The position numbers and the translations under genes are program-made. Under the pieces are notes generated by a model. That model did no database searches and was not told the DNA's origin. It saw only the letters and a list, made by a program, of their open reading frames with translations. From contig NZ_CP115921.1 of NCBI RefSeq assembly GCF_040412085.2, positions 1,054,001 through 1,118,000 on the forward strand: a DNA stretch of 64,000 bases, given 5' to 3'. Source of the DNA: Vibrio sp. CB1-14. Lineage in GTDB: Bacteria > Pseudomonadota > Gammaproteobacteria > Enterobacterales > Vibrionaceae. Positions 17,171-26,013 of this stretch are shown here, one piece after another. The stretch's first letter is position 1. Every line of letters starts with the position of its first letter.

Positions 17171-17346
17171 GGCTTTATAGGGCAGAGCTTTGAATCGAAG
17201 CTCTGCTTTCAAACCATCTCTAAACATCGACTTCTCTCTCCAGCGACACGCGACTCTTTCTCACGGATATTTAATATGCACATTGATTACTATTGGTAAA
17301 CCAAGCAAACTGACTAGATGGAAAATGACGTTGTCCAAGAGGTGTC

Positions 17347-18138
17347 ATGAAAGTCAAAATTGCTTTACTTTTCTTAGTCTTAATGTGCGCCTTGAAATCA
17401 TACGGTAGTGTACTAACACTACCTACTTGCCAGTTTGCGCGCTCCCTTGATACTGAGGTGCATTTTTACATTAGCAAAGATATATTGGATGAGTATTCAC
17501 CACAGTTCGTTAAAGCCAAAATAGACGCTTGGATCGCGTATTCCAACCTGACACTTAAAAACTCGTGTATTCCAACGACCCGTCGTGTAACTCACGTTGA
17601 ATATGTGTCGCAAATTGATAGTTCTTGGTTTCAGGACATCGCGGTCGCTGAAAGACTGCTTATCAATGAGCTCAATCGAACCTTTCCAGAGGTGAACAAA
17701 CAAGGTGAGCCTATTTTTAACGCGATAGTGTTTGCCAACGCATTTGATAGCTACAAATCGCTCTATTGCGGTTACGCTTCAAGCTCCTCGTTCTTTTTTA
17801 CTATCGCTATCAACTGCCCCGACTCGATACTCGAACATGAAATTGGTCATCTTAGTGGCGCTTCTCATGACATTAAAACGCTGAGTTACTATGAAGAGTT
17901 TGATTTAGATGCACATCGGTTAAGCACTTATCCTCCGCTAAAAAACTACTCTCTTGGCTACATATGTGGCGAACGGGGTACAATTATGTCTTATGAAGAT
18001 AATCATATGCCAGTTTATTCAAGTCCCGATATTAAGTGGAATGGTAAGGAGTGTGGAGAGAGTGACAGGGCGGATAATCGGCGGGTTATGGTTGAATTTG
18101 CTAGGCAGTATTCTAAAGTATCGCTCATCAACGACTAA
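17347..18138 (+). CDS. Probable secreted metzincin-type zinc metalloprotease
   Basis: A 263-residue protein with a signal peptide (about 1-20) and a complete metzincin zinc signature, H164-E-I-G-H168-L-S-G171-A-S-H174-D. A Met-turn candidate, G-T-I-M214-S-Y, lies 40 residues later. This arrangement is that of reprolysin/snapalysin-like peptidases: three His bind zinc and Glu165 is the base. Four to six Cys suggest disulfides after export. No propeptide or secretion domain is evident. AGAGGTG precedes the ATG. Its neighbours are the DUF1566/EF-hand protein upstream and an amidase downstream, on the same strand but well spaced. The substrate is unknown. Confidence 0.75.
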   Translation: MKVKIALLFLVLMCALKSYGSVLTLPTCQFARSLDTEVHFYISKDILDEYSPQFVKAKIDAWIAYSNLTLKNSCIPTTRRVTHVEYVSQIDSSWFQDIAVAERLLINELNRTFPEVNKQGEPIFNAIVFANAFDSYKSLYCGYASSSSFFFTIAINCPDSILEHEIGHLSGASHDIKTLSYYEEFDLDAHRLSTYPPLKNYSLGYICGERGTIMSYEDNHMPVYSSPDIKWNGKECGESDRADNRRVMVEFARQYSKVSLIND

Positions 18139-18261
18139 TGCTAGTCACATCGCTTGTTCGAGTTACTATAGATTTCCGGTATGTTACCGTTACATATACT
18201 TACCTCTGTCAATCGCGGTCGCTATAGTTGAGCTAACTATATTATTTTGAAGGGGAAAATC

Positions 18262-19743
18262 ATGCCACTGAATCGTCGAAGCTTCCTAAAATCTGCCATG
18301 GCGTTGTCCGCTGCCACTATGACTTCTCCTTCATTTGCGACTAAGTCAGGAGAGACAATGAGTATCGAGAGTATCCACAATATGACGGCCACTGAGATGA
18401 GAGCAAAGCTACTTGCTAAAGAAGTGACGTCAGAGCAGCTAGTTTTGGCATGTCTAACTCAAATTGAAACTCATAATCCAAAGCTCAATGCGGTGTTCCA
18501 AATTCAAAAGCAAGAAGCGATTGCACAAGCTAGAAGAGCGGACTTAGCCTTGAAAGCGGGTGAGCCGGTAGGGCCACTGCACGGTATTCCATTTACACTT
18601 AAAGACTTGTTTGAGACTAAAGGAGTTATTACCACTGCGGGTAGTAATATGTTCAAAGACAATGTCCCAGAGCAAGATGCGACGCTGGTGAAAAGACTAA
18701 AAGCGGCAGGCGCTATTTTGCTAGGTAAGTCGAATACACCTGAACTCGCACTTTCAGATGAGTGCAACAGCCCTGTTTATGGTCGAACCAACAACCCTTA
18801 TGACCTAACTAGAACGCCAGGTGGTAGCTCTGGTGGCGCTGCGGCAGCCATCGCGGCAAGAATGATACCATTTGATATTGGTAGCGACATTGGTGGTAGC
18901 GTACGTTTGCCAGCGCATTTTTGTGGTATTTGTGCTTTAAAACCGACTCATGGCCGCATTCCAACCACAGGGCATATCCCGAGCTACGGCGACGCTTTTT
19001 CTCAATTTAACCATGCTGGTCCAATGGCGCGCAGTGTGGATGATTTGGAGCTATTGTTAGAAGTGCTAAACGGTCCAGACTGGAAAGACCCGTTTGCACA
19101 AGACGTTCCTTTGGCCGCTAGCAGCGATGTAAAAGTCAATGAACTGCGCATCGGTTTCTACACCGATGATGGTTTGGTCACCGTACCAGAGATGTACAAA
19201 GACGCGGTTAACAACGCTGTGGAAGCGCTTAAAAAATCGGGTTGTGAGACGTCGCACCAACTACCAGAGCAAGTCCAATTTGGTGGTGAAATACTGGTGG
19301 AACACTTCTTATATGATGGTAGCGAGCATTTAAGAAACTTTGTGAATGCCAACAACCCAGAGTTAATGGGTGAAGAGCTTAAAGGCTGGTTGTCTTTAGG
19401 TATTGATGCAACCGTTGAAGACGCGCAAAAGGCTAATGCACGCTTAGCGAAGCTGCGCAATTCAATGATTCAAGTATTTGAAAATGCAGATGTGTTGATT
19501 GCACCAGTAGCGCCAGTTGTTGCATTTAAGCACAACTCAGCCGATGGCACGGCGGACTCATCGATGATGCAAGCCTACAACCTAACAGGTTGGCCGGTTG
19601 CAACCATTCCAGTCGCAATGAACGAAGATGGATTGCCGATTGGCATTCAAATTATTGGACGTCCATGGAAAGATGAAGAGGTGCTAGCGGCTGCGAAAGC
19701 GATTGAATCTAGCCTTCCTGCATTACCAGCGCCTGTTTTATAA
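18262..19743 (+). CDS. Amidase-signature family hydrolase with Tat signal
   Basis: A 493-residue enzyme. The N-terminus NRRSFLKSAMALSAA is a twin-arginine export signal, so the folded enzyme should act in the periplasm. The amidase-signature triad is complete: Lys114 in FTLKDLFE, the Ser pair in TPGGSSGG (189-190) and nucleophile Ser213 in GSDIGGSVRLP. The C-terminal IGIQIIGRPWKDE is standard for the family. The ATG at 18262 is chosen because AAGGGG lies just upstream; an in-frame TTG at 18247 would put the Shine-Dalgarno inside the gene. Members hydrolyse amides or act as GatA paralogues; the Tat signal argues against a tRNA role. Confidence 0.88.
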   Translation: MPLNRRSFLKSAMALSAATMTSPSFATKSGETMSIESIHNMTATEMRAKLLAKEVTSEQLVLACLTQIETHNPKLNAVFQIQKQEAIAQARRADLALKAGEPVGPLHGIPFTLKDLFETKGVITTAGSNMFKDNVPEQDATLVKRLKAAGAILLGKSNTPELALSDECNSPVYGRTNNPYDLTRTPGGSSGGAAAAIAARMIPFDIGSDIGGSVRLPAHFCGICALKPTHGRIPTTGHIPSYGDAFSQFNHAGPMARSVDDLELLLEVLNGPDWKDPFAQDVPLAASSDVKVNELRIGFYTDDGLVTVPEMYKDAVNNAVEALKKSGCETSHQLPEQVQFGGEILVEHFLYDGSEHLRNFVNANNPELMGEELKGWLSLGIDATVEDAQKANARLAKLRNSMIQVFENADVLIAPVAPVVAFKHNSADGTADSSMMQAYNLTGWPVATIPVAMNEDGLPIGIQIIGRPWKDEEVLAAAKAIESSLPALPAPVL

Positions 19744-19751
19744 GTGCTGAG

Positions 19752-19778
19752 CTAACGATGGTTGGGAGTGATCGTTAG
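19752..19778. terminator. Hairpin downstream of amidase
   Basis: A perfect CTAACGAT / ATCGTTAG stem with an 11-nt loop, shortly after the stop codon. It lacks a T-tract, so it may be a processing or accessory hairpin. Confidence 0.45.
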
Positions 19779-19799
19779 TTAACGCAACTCAATAACGTA

Positions 19800-19835
19800 G
19801 GGTAGGTTACTGAAAAGTACCTACCCTTTGTTTTA
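19800..19835. terminator. Bidirectional terminator between amidase and AraC-type regulator
   Basis: GGGTAGGTTAC...GTACCTACCC forms a strong stem, followed by TTTGTTTTAATTT on the plus strand. Confidence 0.75.
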
Positions 19836-19837
19836 AT

Positions 19838-20872
19838 TTACTGGATACTTTTCTTAGTATTCAGACGTCTAAGTTGACTAGGGGGCATGGAAAACCAACG
19901 CTTACAAGCTCGGCAGAAGTTTGCACTGTCGCTAAAACCAAGCCATTCGGCAACCGTCGATAACGGTAATGCCGTCATTGTCACATAGTGATAGCACACT
20001 AGCATGTGTACCTCATCTTTCATCGTCGTTAGGCTTTTATTGTACTTAGCAAGGCGTCGCTTCATCGTTGCAACACTGCAGTGATGCTGTGTGGCGAGTT
20101 CAGGTAAGGTTACTTCTGTGCTGCGCTGTGCGATTTGATCGTAAATCGAGTGGTAAATCTCTGCTAGGAAACGGTTTTCATCATTACCTTCTTGCTCCGA
20201 CCAAGAGTTAAATAGTGTCGTGATCATGGGAGATGATGCCCCCATAGCTCTTGACCAATCTGAAGCCGGCAGTTCGATGTAAGTGCAGGGGGCACAAAAC
20301 TCAATGTTGGTGCCAAACAGGTCGTTGAGGCCTTGGCTATTACCTTGTTCAGGCGCTTGTAAACACACTCTGGTTGCTTGTAACTGAGTTTGTGTTAACT
20401 GAGTAAGAAGTTGCCAGCAAGCCATCAGTGCATCTTCAAATTGCCAAGCGACGGTGTTTCGTTCATCTTCAAACTCCACATATAGTCTTCCGGAGTCTTC
20501 ACAGAATCTAATTTGGAGAATGGCCTCAAATTGCGGTGCGTAGAGCGAGATCAAGCGCACGGCACTGGTTAAGTCTGGCGCGCTTTGTAGAGCTATATTG
20601 AAACGCCCAAAACTTTCCACCGAGAACAATTCTCCTAAAGCAAAGCCCGCATGGTAATGCCCAGCGTGCCACAACGATTCGATAGACTCTTTTTGTAGCG
20701 CGACGAGAGTAGCAATATCGATACGCTGTTGGGAGATAAGCAGTTGCTCAACTTTAATCGATACTGTGTTTACCTCTTGGTATCGCCTGAACAGCGTCCG
20801 CAGGTTTTTTAGCGTGTCTTGATTGTAATCATAAGGGGCAACTAGAGGCCCAACCGCACTGATAATATCCAT
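19838..20872 (-). CDS. AraC-family transcriptional regulator with PF12625-type N-terminal domain
   Basis: A 344-residue regulator. The N-terminal 200 residues follow the arabinose-binding-like domain found in OruR/ArgR/VirS-type AraC proteins (for example LWHAGHYHAGFALGELFSVESFG). The C-terminus is an AraC double HTH (ELATQHHCSVATMKRRLAKY and VAEWLGFSDSANFCRACKRWFSMPPSQLR). TAGGTTACC precedes the ATG. It is divergent from an SDR-DUF1989 pair with 97 bp between them, containing a large imperfect palindrome, so it most likely controls that operon in response to a small molecule. The effector is unknown. Confidence 0.88.
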   Translation of the reverse strand: MDIISAVGPLVAPYDYNQDTLKNLRTLFRRYQEVNTVSIKVEQLLISQQRIDIATLVALQKESIESLWHAGHYHAGFALGELFSVESFGRFNIALQSAPDLTSAVRLISLYAPQFEAILQIRFCEDSGRLYVEFEDERNTVAWQFEDALMACWQLLTQLTQTQLQATRVCLQAPEQGNSQGLNDLFGTNIEFCAPCTYIELPASDWSRAMGASSPMITTLFNSWSEQEGNDENRFLAEIYHSIYDQIAQRSTEVTLPELATQHHCSVATMKRRLAKYNKSLTTMKDEVHMLVCYHYVTMTALPLSTVAEWLGFSDSANFCRACKRWFSMPPSQLRRLNTKKSIQ

Positions 20873-20912
20873 GGTAACCTAAAAGTAATCTTGAGCTATA
20901 AGAACAATTATA

Positions 20913-20950
20913 CTCGATTTTTGTCAAGTATAGTGAATACAGAAATCGAG
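20913..20950. promoter_or_regulatory. Candidate operator palindrome between AraC-type gene and SDR operon
   Basis: CTCGATTTTTGT and ACAGAAATCGAG form 12-bp arms with one mismatch around a 14-bp centre, in the middle of a 97-bp divergent intergenic region. It is a natural candidate for the site of the adjacent AraC-type regulator. Confidence 0.55.
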
Positions 20951-20969
20951 ATGACCACAGGAGATAATT

Positions 20970-21710
20970 ATGAAAGTTGCAATGGTTACAGGCGCTTATC
21001 AAGGAATTGGCTTAGCGACATGTGAGCTACTTATGGAGCAAGGTTACGCGGTTGTGATGGGAGACATCCAAGACTGCTCTGAAAAAGCAAAAACATATAG
21101 AGAGCAGGGCTATGAGGTGACGCCGGTTGTAATCAACCTTGCTGACACAAATACGTTTTCTGCGGTGTATCAAACCATTGAGGAAACCTATGGTCATTTA
21201 GATGCACTCATCAACAACGCCGCTATTTTGAAAGATTTTGGTATTGGTCCTATTGAACTTCAGGAAGAGATGCTTCGTGAAGTGCTAGAAATCAACCAAA
21301 TTGGTCCGTTTTTGTTGACACAAAAACTGATCCCATTACTCAAGAAGTCTCAAGAACCGCGCATTGTGAACCTCTCGACACAGGTGGCACAGCTTGCACA
21401 GTTAAGTGATATGGATTCGCCGTTGAAAGACGATATTTGCTCTGCGTATCAAATGAGCAAAATTGGTGTTAACGCCAATACCGTCTTGTTCGCTAAAGCA
21501 CTAGAGCCGTTTTCGGGCAAAGTAAATAGCTGTTGCCCTGGCTGGGTAGAGACAGACATGAACCTCGATGATCTGCCTGATTATGGTGACTCACAAGCGA
21601 GACCTAAAACTGTTAGAGAAGGGGCGGACACTTCTGTTTGGTTAGCAACACTCACAAAAGAAGGACCCACTGCTGGCTTCTTCACAGATCGTCAACGTAT
21701 TGATTGGTAG
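20970..21710 (+). CDS. Short-chain dehydrogenase/reductase
   Basis: A 246-residue classical SDR. The dinucleotide motif is TGAYQGIG (residues 8-15), with the NNA strand at about 87-89. The catalytic Tyr/Lys pair sits in YQMSK, preceded by the usual Ser-containing strand LSTQ. CCPGWVETDM is the typical PG motif after the active site. A strong AGGAG site precedes the start. Its stop lies 6 bp before the DUF1989 gene, so the two form an operon. The substrate is unknown; pairing with DUF1989 and an AraC-type regulator suggests catabolism of an amine, amino acid or related nitrogen compound, as inference. Confidence 0.88.
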   Translation: MKVAMVTGAYQGIGLATCELLMEQGYAVVMGDIQDCSEKAKTYREQGYEVTPVVINLADTNTFSAVYQTIEETYGHLDALINNAAILKDFGIGPIELQEEMLREVLEINQIGPFLLTQKLIPLLKKSQEPRIVNLSTQVAQLAQLSDMDSPLKDDICSAYQMSKIGVNANTVLFAKALEPFSGKVNSCCPGWVETDMNLDDLPDYGDSQARPKTVREGADTSVWLATLTKEGPTAGFFTDRQRIDW

Positions 21711-21716
21711 GAGAGA

Positions 21717-22469
21717 ATGATGTCTAAAACAGTCACGAAGCAAAGCGGCATGTTGATGGGAACACCCATAGCCTCAAAATATCTTGAAATGACAGAAAAA
21801 CGTGACCAGTTGCGTTCTGTCTCAAAGGGTTATATTGAGCGCCATAGCGGCAAAGCCTTTAAAGTCAGTAAAGGCCAAGTGTTTCGAATTATTCAATCTG
21901 ATGGCCCGCAAATTGGTGATGTTTGGGTATTCAATCAGCATGACCGTACTGAGCACTTTATGGGGCATACGACGTTCCTATATGAAGGTGCGTATTTAGC
22001 CCAATACAGCCAATTGTGGTCTTGTATGCCAAATGTTCGTCCTATGGCAACAATGCTGGTGGAACACTCTGGTAACCCAACGCTACCAGAAAACTTTCAT
22101 AACCACGTTGCCTTAGGTGGTCACTGTACCCAAGCGCAGTGGGAAATGTTAAGCGGTGTCAAAGGGCATAACAGTTGTCACGACAATGGTATTCAGGCCG
22201 TGTCTGAGTATGGTATGGGTGAGCAAGATATCATCCATGACAACTTTATGGTATTCCAGCCGAGCTTTATTCAAATGGATGGCAGTGGTGATAGCATGCC
22301 AAGCCAAAGTAATCCGGGTGACTACGTTGAATTTGTCGCAGATATGGATCTGTTGGTTGCGGTTTCAGCCTGTCCAGTTGGCGACTACTCGGTGCCGATG
22401 ACTGAGCCTGAAAAAGTGAATGCAAAAGGGCTCGGTTATGAAATCCTAGAATGGTGTGAAGCGGATTAG
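21717..22469 (+). CDS. DUF1989 family protein (urea carboxylase-associated type)
   Basis: A 250-residue cytosolic protein of the DUF1989 family, members of which occur beside urea carboxylase and other nitrogen-catabolic genes. Visible family traits are the FRIIQSDGPQIGDVWVFN strand pattern, the LGGHCTQAQW and HNSCHDN cysteine/histidine segments, and the final SACPVGDYSVP. The Cys and His residues suggest a metal site. No urea carboxylase or allophanate hydrolase is present in this window, so the link is to the SDR upstream (6-bp gap, same operon). The biochemical role is not established here. Confidence 0.82.
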   Translation: MMSKTVTKQSGMLMGTPIASKYLEMTEKRDQLRSVSKGYIERHSGKAFKVSKGQVFRIIQSDGPQIGDVWVFNQHDRTEHFMGHTTFLYEGAYLAQYSQLWSCMPNVRPMATMLVEHSGNPTLPENFHNHVALGGHCTQAQWEMLSGVKGHNSCHDNGIQAVSEYGMGEQDIIHDNFMVFQPSFIQMDGSGDSMPSQSNPGDYVEFVADMDLLVAVSACPVGDYSVPMTEPEKVNAKGLGYEILEWCEAD

Positions 22470-22542
22470 TTGGTATTGCTCGATAAGCTCTAAATATGGC
22501 ATCTTGCCCCACGCCGAGCGTCAACGCTCCCCCAAAAAAGTC

Positions 22543-22565
22543 ATTCCCTTGGAAAAGGGAATCTC
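22543..22565 (-). repeat. REP-like hairpin 1
   Basis: Read on the minus strand it is GAG-ATTCCCTT-TTCC-AAGGGAAT-GAC: 8-bp arms, 4-nt loop, conserved flanks. It faces the next unit at 22622. Confidence 0.65.
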
Positions 22566-22621
22566 AGTCAGCGCGATCTGAATGTAACTAACGTGACTGT
22601 GCAGTTAGCTAAGCGCTTTAG

Positions 22622-22649
22622 GAGATCCTCACTATTGTGAGGATGACGA
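22622..22649 (+). repeat. REP-like hairpin 2
   Basis: GAG-ATCCTCAC-TATT-GTGAGGAT-GACGA. It has the same 8-4-8 geometry and flanks as hairpin 1 but a different stem sequence, in inverted orientation, so the two make a BIME-like pair between the DUF1989 and helicase genes. Confidence 0.65.
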
Positions 22650-22742
22650 ATTAACGGTGAGCTGGTATTCGCGATAAAACAAGAGGCCAAAGTCCAGAAG
22701 GTTGTTAACTTAAACTCTGGCACACCTTCGCTCCAAACCCAT

Positions 22743-23972
22743 TTAAGAGCGCTTAGTTCTGCCCTGGAACTGTTTAATGCTCTTCTTTTTGTTGGTTCTG
22801 CGATTAGCTTGCTTATCTCTAGGAGCTCGCTTGCTTTCGCCAGACGAAGGCTGGTCGGTAACAGGAAAACCATCCAACTCTTGTAGCGCTAGTTCACGTT
22901 GAGTCACCTTTCTAATAGCGGTCAAATACTCTGTCTCACCGTGACACACTAAAGAGACCGCGATACCTTTTTGTCCTGCCCTTGCAGTGCGACCGATTCT
23001 ATGTACATAGGTCTCTGCGCTTGAAGGTAACTCAAAGTTTATCACTACAGGTAATTGCTCTACATGAATACCGCGTGCAAGTAGGTCTGTGGCGATCAGC
23101 ACGTTGATTTGTTGCTGTTTGAATTGCTCGAGAGTAGCTTCTCGCTCTGCCTGATCTTTGTTGCCATGCAGTGCAGCCGTGTTTAGCCCAGCTTTGTTTA
23201 ACTTCTTACAAAGTGCATCAGCGTTGTCTTTGGCACCAATAAATACAAGTACCTGACGCCAGTTATGACGGCTGATTTGGTCAATCAGCGCTTTGGTTTT
23301 GTTTCCCTTATTAACGAGATAGAGTGTTTCATTTATCGATGGTTCTGCATCTTCCGTTTTCTTCGCTTCAATGAGTGCTGGTGAGTTAAGTAGTTCGTTG
23401 GCCTTGCTCTCTAGTAGCTTCGGGAAAGTAGCAGAGAACATCAGTGTTTGACGCTTTGCTGGCAGCATCTCGATGATGCGTTGGACATCCGTCCAGAATC
23501 CCATTTCTAACAGGCGATCGGCTTCATCAAGAACCAGTTTATTGATGTTGCTGGCCATTGGCGCGTTTTCAGTGAGTAGTTCAAGCAGGCGGCCTGGCGT
23601 TGCGACAATGACGCTTGGTTGTTTGGCAAGAGCCGCTTTTTGCTGTTCTTTATCCACTCCTCCGAAAATGCTGATTGATGTCAGCTTTGTATGCTGAGTT
23701 ACCAGAGAGAGCGTGTTATTGACTTGTGAGGCAAGCTCGCGAGTAGGCACCAGTATAAGCGCCTGTGAGTGTGATGACACTGCGAGAAGTTGCTCCAACA
23801 GTGGTAAGCCATATGCCAGTGTTTTACCGCTTCCTGTCTTAGCGATGGCCAATACATCCTGCTGATTCAAAATCGCAGGAATAGTGAGTGTCTGAATTTC
23901 CGTTGCTGAGCGAAATGTATCGGGCAGCGCTGCTACCAATTTTTGGCTTAGAGAGAATTGAGAAAACGGCAT
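22743..23972 (-). CDS. DEAD-box ATP-dependent RNA helicase (RhlE/SrmB-like)
   Basis: A 409-residue helicase with all core motifs: Q motif (PFSQFSLS...EIQTLTIPA), motif I AKTGSGKT, Ia PTRELA, Ib TPGRL, DEAD box VLDEADRLLE, SAT, and in the second RecA domain LIATDLLARGIH and HRIGRTARAG. The C-terminus from about 370 is a lysine/arginine-rich low-complexity tail (SGESKRAPRDKQANRRTNKKK) that likely binds RNA non-specifically. Expected roles are ribosome assembly, RNA decay or cold adaptation. The exact orthologue (RhlE, SrmB or a Vibrio-specific member) is uncertain. It is monocistronic, with ggt upstream on the same strand and separately terminated. Confidence 0.92.
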   Translation of the reverse strand: MPFSQFSLSQKLVAALPDTFRSATEIQTLTIPAILNQQDVLAIAKTGSGKTLAYGLPLLEQLLAVSSHSQALILVPTRELASQVNNTLSLVTQHTKLTSISIFGGVDKEQQKAALAKQPSVIVATPGRLLELLTENAPMASNINKLVLDEADRLLEMGFWTDVQRIIEMLPAKRQTLMFSATFPKLLESKANELLNSPALIEAKKTEDAEPSINETLYLVNKGNKTKALIDQISRHNWRQVLVFIGAKDNADALCKKLNKAGLNTAALHGNKDQAEREATLEQFKQQQINVLIATDLLARGIHVEQLPVVINFELPSSAETYVHRIGRTARAGQKGIAVSLVCHGETEYLTAIRKVTQRELALQELDGFPVTDQPSSGESKRAPRDKQANRRTNKKKSIKQFQGRTKRS

Positions 23973-24090
23973 AGTGTTGGTCTTAACCTTTGCTGTGCTA
24001 GTTGGGAAGCGGCGTGCACTTTACCACAGATAGTGATGAGTTTATCTGCCCAACATAATGGTCTCTTTGACATCTTTGCAGCTGCGCTAC

Positions 24091-24122
24091 AAAAAAGGCT
24101 AAAAGCACCTGCTTTTAGCCTT
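24091..24122 (-). terminator. Rho-independent terminator of ggt
   Basis: On the minus strand, AAGGCTAAAAGC-AGGT-GCTTTTAGCC is followed by TTTTTT, directly after the ggt stop codon. Confidence 0.9.
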
Positions 24123-24128
24123 CCCAAA

Positions 24129-25865
24129 TTAATCGCCTAGTGAGGTCGAAGCCCTGCGTCTATCTGTTGCGCCATGTAGCATTCCATCTTTGACTTCAAT
24201 GGCATTGAGGCCGCTCACAACAGGAATAACGTGTACCTTGTAGCCCATTTCAGCAAAGCTTGGCACCATAGATTCGGCGAAGGTGCGCTTTTCGACCAAC
24301 AGGCCAGTCGGATTGTATGGCTTAGTGCGGTCAATTTTGGTGCCGTATTGGATGTTCGGCAGGTCAATCGCATCTTGAGCGGATAGGTCCCAATCAACAA
24401 TGCCAACAATAGTTTTCAGTACATAACCCGGAATTTGCGAGCTACCAGGGCTGCCTACGACGAGACGCAGATTATCGTCTTTATCGAACACCATCAGCGG
24501 GGTAATGGCAGAGCGAGGACGTTTGCCTGCTTCAATGGCGTTTTGTACCGGTTTACCCTTTAGGCTTGGAACCGATGAAAAGTTGGCCATTTGAGCATTC
24601 AGCAAGACACCATCGACCATGACACCAGAGCCCATACCCGTGCCGACGGTACTGGTCATCGCGATGGCATTACCTTCGCTATCGACAATAGAAATGTGTC
24701 CAGTATCTTGGCTTTCAAAGCCTTCGTGTGCAGCAGGTGTCGCTACCTCGGGTAATCCTGGCTTAATGCTCTTGCTATCACCCGCGCCTTGTTCTGGGAT
24801 CATGTCAAAGCGATCATCGATATAGTCTTTATCGAGCAATGCTTCAACGGGTGTATCTACATAGCTTGGGTCGCCGGCGTAGGCAATGCGGTCTTCTTTA
24901 GCAAGGCGCATTGCTTCAACCATCAGTCGCCAAGGTTCCGCTGTGGTGATTGGCATTGAAGCGATATCGTATTTTTCAAGCATGTCGAGAGACTGGGAGA
25001 CCAATACACCACCAGAAGCAGGATAGCCGAACGAGACAATGTCATTGCCACGGTAGCTTGACTTAACGATGTCGCGCGTCTTCACACGATAGTTAGCAAA
25101 GTCAGTGAGAGAGAGTTTCGCTTGGTCTTTTTCGAGGCGAGCGTTGACCGTTTCGACAATGTGCTTTGCCAGTGCTCCTTGGTACAGATAATCAGCACCT
25201 TGTTCGGCGATGGCTTTAAGCGTTGTCGCCATGTTAGGGTTGGTCATGTTAGTGCCCGTTGGGCGGATGGTATCGCCTTCCCAGTAGAGCGCTTTTATTT
25301 CTGGATCATGGATAAGTCTGGTTTGTTCACGCACTACGATGTCATAGGTGTAGCTGTTCATCGAATAGCCGTTTTCAGCGTAATTGATAGCTGGCTGTAC
25401 AAGCTGTTTCCAATCCAGTTTGCCGTGCTTTTCGTGAGTGTGCTGAAGAAGCTTAAGCGTACCTGGAACCGCTACGGAGCGAGGACCCAAAATGTCGTCG
25501 CGGCTAATCGCCTTACCATCTTTATCTAGAAACATGTCTGGAGTGGCACTGGAAGGCGCTTCATCACGGCCATCGTAAGCGGTAAAGGATTTAGCTTTGT
25601 TGTCGTAGTAGAGAGCAAAGGTGCCACCGCCAATACCCGTCATATCAGGCTCTACCACCGACATCACCAGTTGCATGGCGACCATCGCATCGACCGCATT
25701 ACCGCCTTGTTTGAGAATGGAGTAGCCCGTGCTGGTCACATAGGGGTTGGTGGCACTGACCATAAAGGACTTGCCAGTGTCGTTGGGTTCAGTAGGAAAC
25801 GGGTCAGGCTGCGCTATTACCGAGCATGAAACAAGCGTAGCGATCAACGCGATACGAAATGACAT
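24129..25865 (-). CDS. ggt: Gamma-glutamyltranspeptidase (glutathione hydrolase)
   Basis: A periplasmic N-terminal-nucleophile enzyme of 578 residues that cleaves the gamma-glutamyl bond of glutathione and related compounds. The start at 25865 gives a good signal peptide (MSFRIALIATLVSCSVIAQ) and an AGAGG ribosome site; a longer in-frame start eight codons upstream is unlikely. The autoprocessing site is the Thr in SQDTGHISIVD, where self-cleavage separates large and small subunits. Substrate-binding features GSPGSSQIP and VEPDMTGIGGGTFALYY are present. The family usually has T-T-H or T-S-H around the nucleophile, whereas here it is D-T-G-H. It lies upstream of the helicase and downstream of a TSUP permease, all on the minus strand. 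Confidence 0.92.
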   Translation of the reverse strand: MSFRIALIATLVSCSVIAQPDPFPTEPNDTGKSFMVSATNPYVTSTGYSILKQGGNAVDAMVAMQLVMSVVEPDMTGIGGGTFALYYDNKAKSFTAYDGRDEAPSSATPDMFLDKDGKAISRDDILGPRSVAVPGTLKLLQHTHEKHGKLDWKQLVQPAINYAENGYSMNSYTYDIVVREQTRLIHDPEIKALYWEGDTIRPTGTNMTNPNMATTLKAIAEQGADYLYQGALAKHIVETVNARLEKDQAKLSLTDFANYRVKTRDIVKSSYRGNDIVSFGYPASGGVLVSQSLDMLEKYDIASMPITTAEPWRLMVEAMRLAKEDRIAYAGDPSYVDTPVEALLDKDYIDDRFDMIPEQGAGDSKSIKPGLPEVATPAAHEGFESQDTGHISIVDSEGNAIAMTSTVGTGMGSGVMVDGVLLNAQMANFSSVPSLKGKPVQNAIEAGKRPRSAITPLMVFDKDDNLRLVVGSPGSSQIPGYVLKTIVGIVDWDLSAQDAIDLPNIQYGTKIDRTKPYNPTGLLVEKRTFAESMVPSFAEMGYKVHVIPVVSGLNAIEVKDGMLHGATDRRRASTSLGD

Positions 25866-26013
25866 AAAAGCCTCTAAACGGTGTGTCATGGATACAAATA
25901 AAGATAGGTGCTATCAGTAACATATCCACTTGATGCTTGTTTAACCGTTAGGTCATAGCTTTGTTATCACTTGGTCAGAGCCTGATAAACCAGGTCTTGG
26001 TGATAGTTGCGCG

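Noticed and set aside
17190..17408. 72-codon frame before the metzincin gene
   Set aside because: Overlaps the metzincin start in another frame, no Shine-Dalgarno and no protein-like features.
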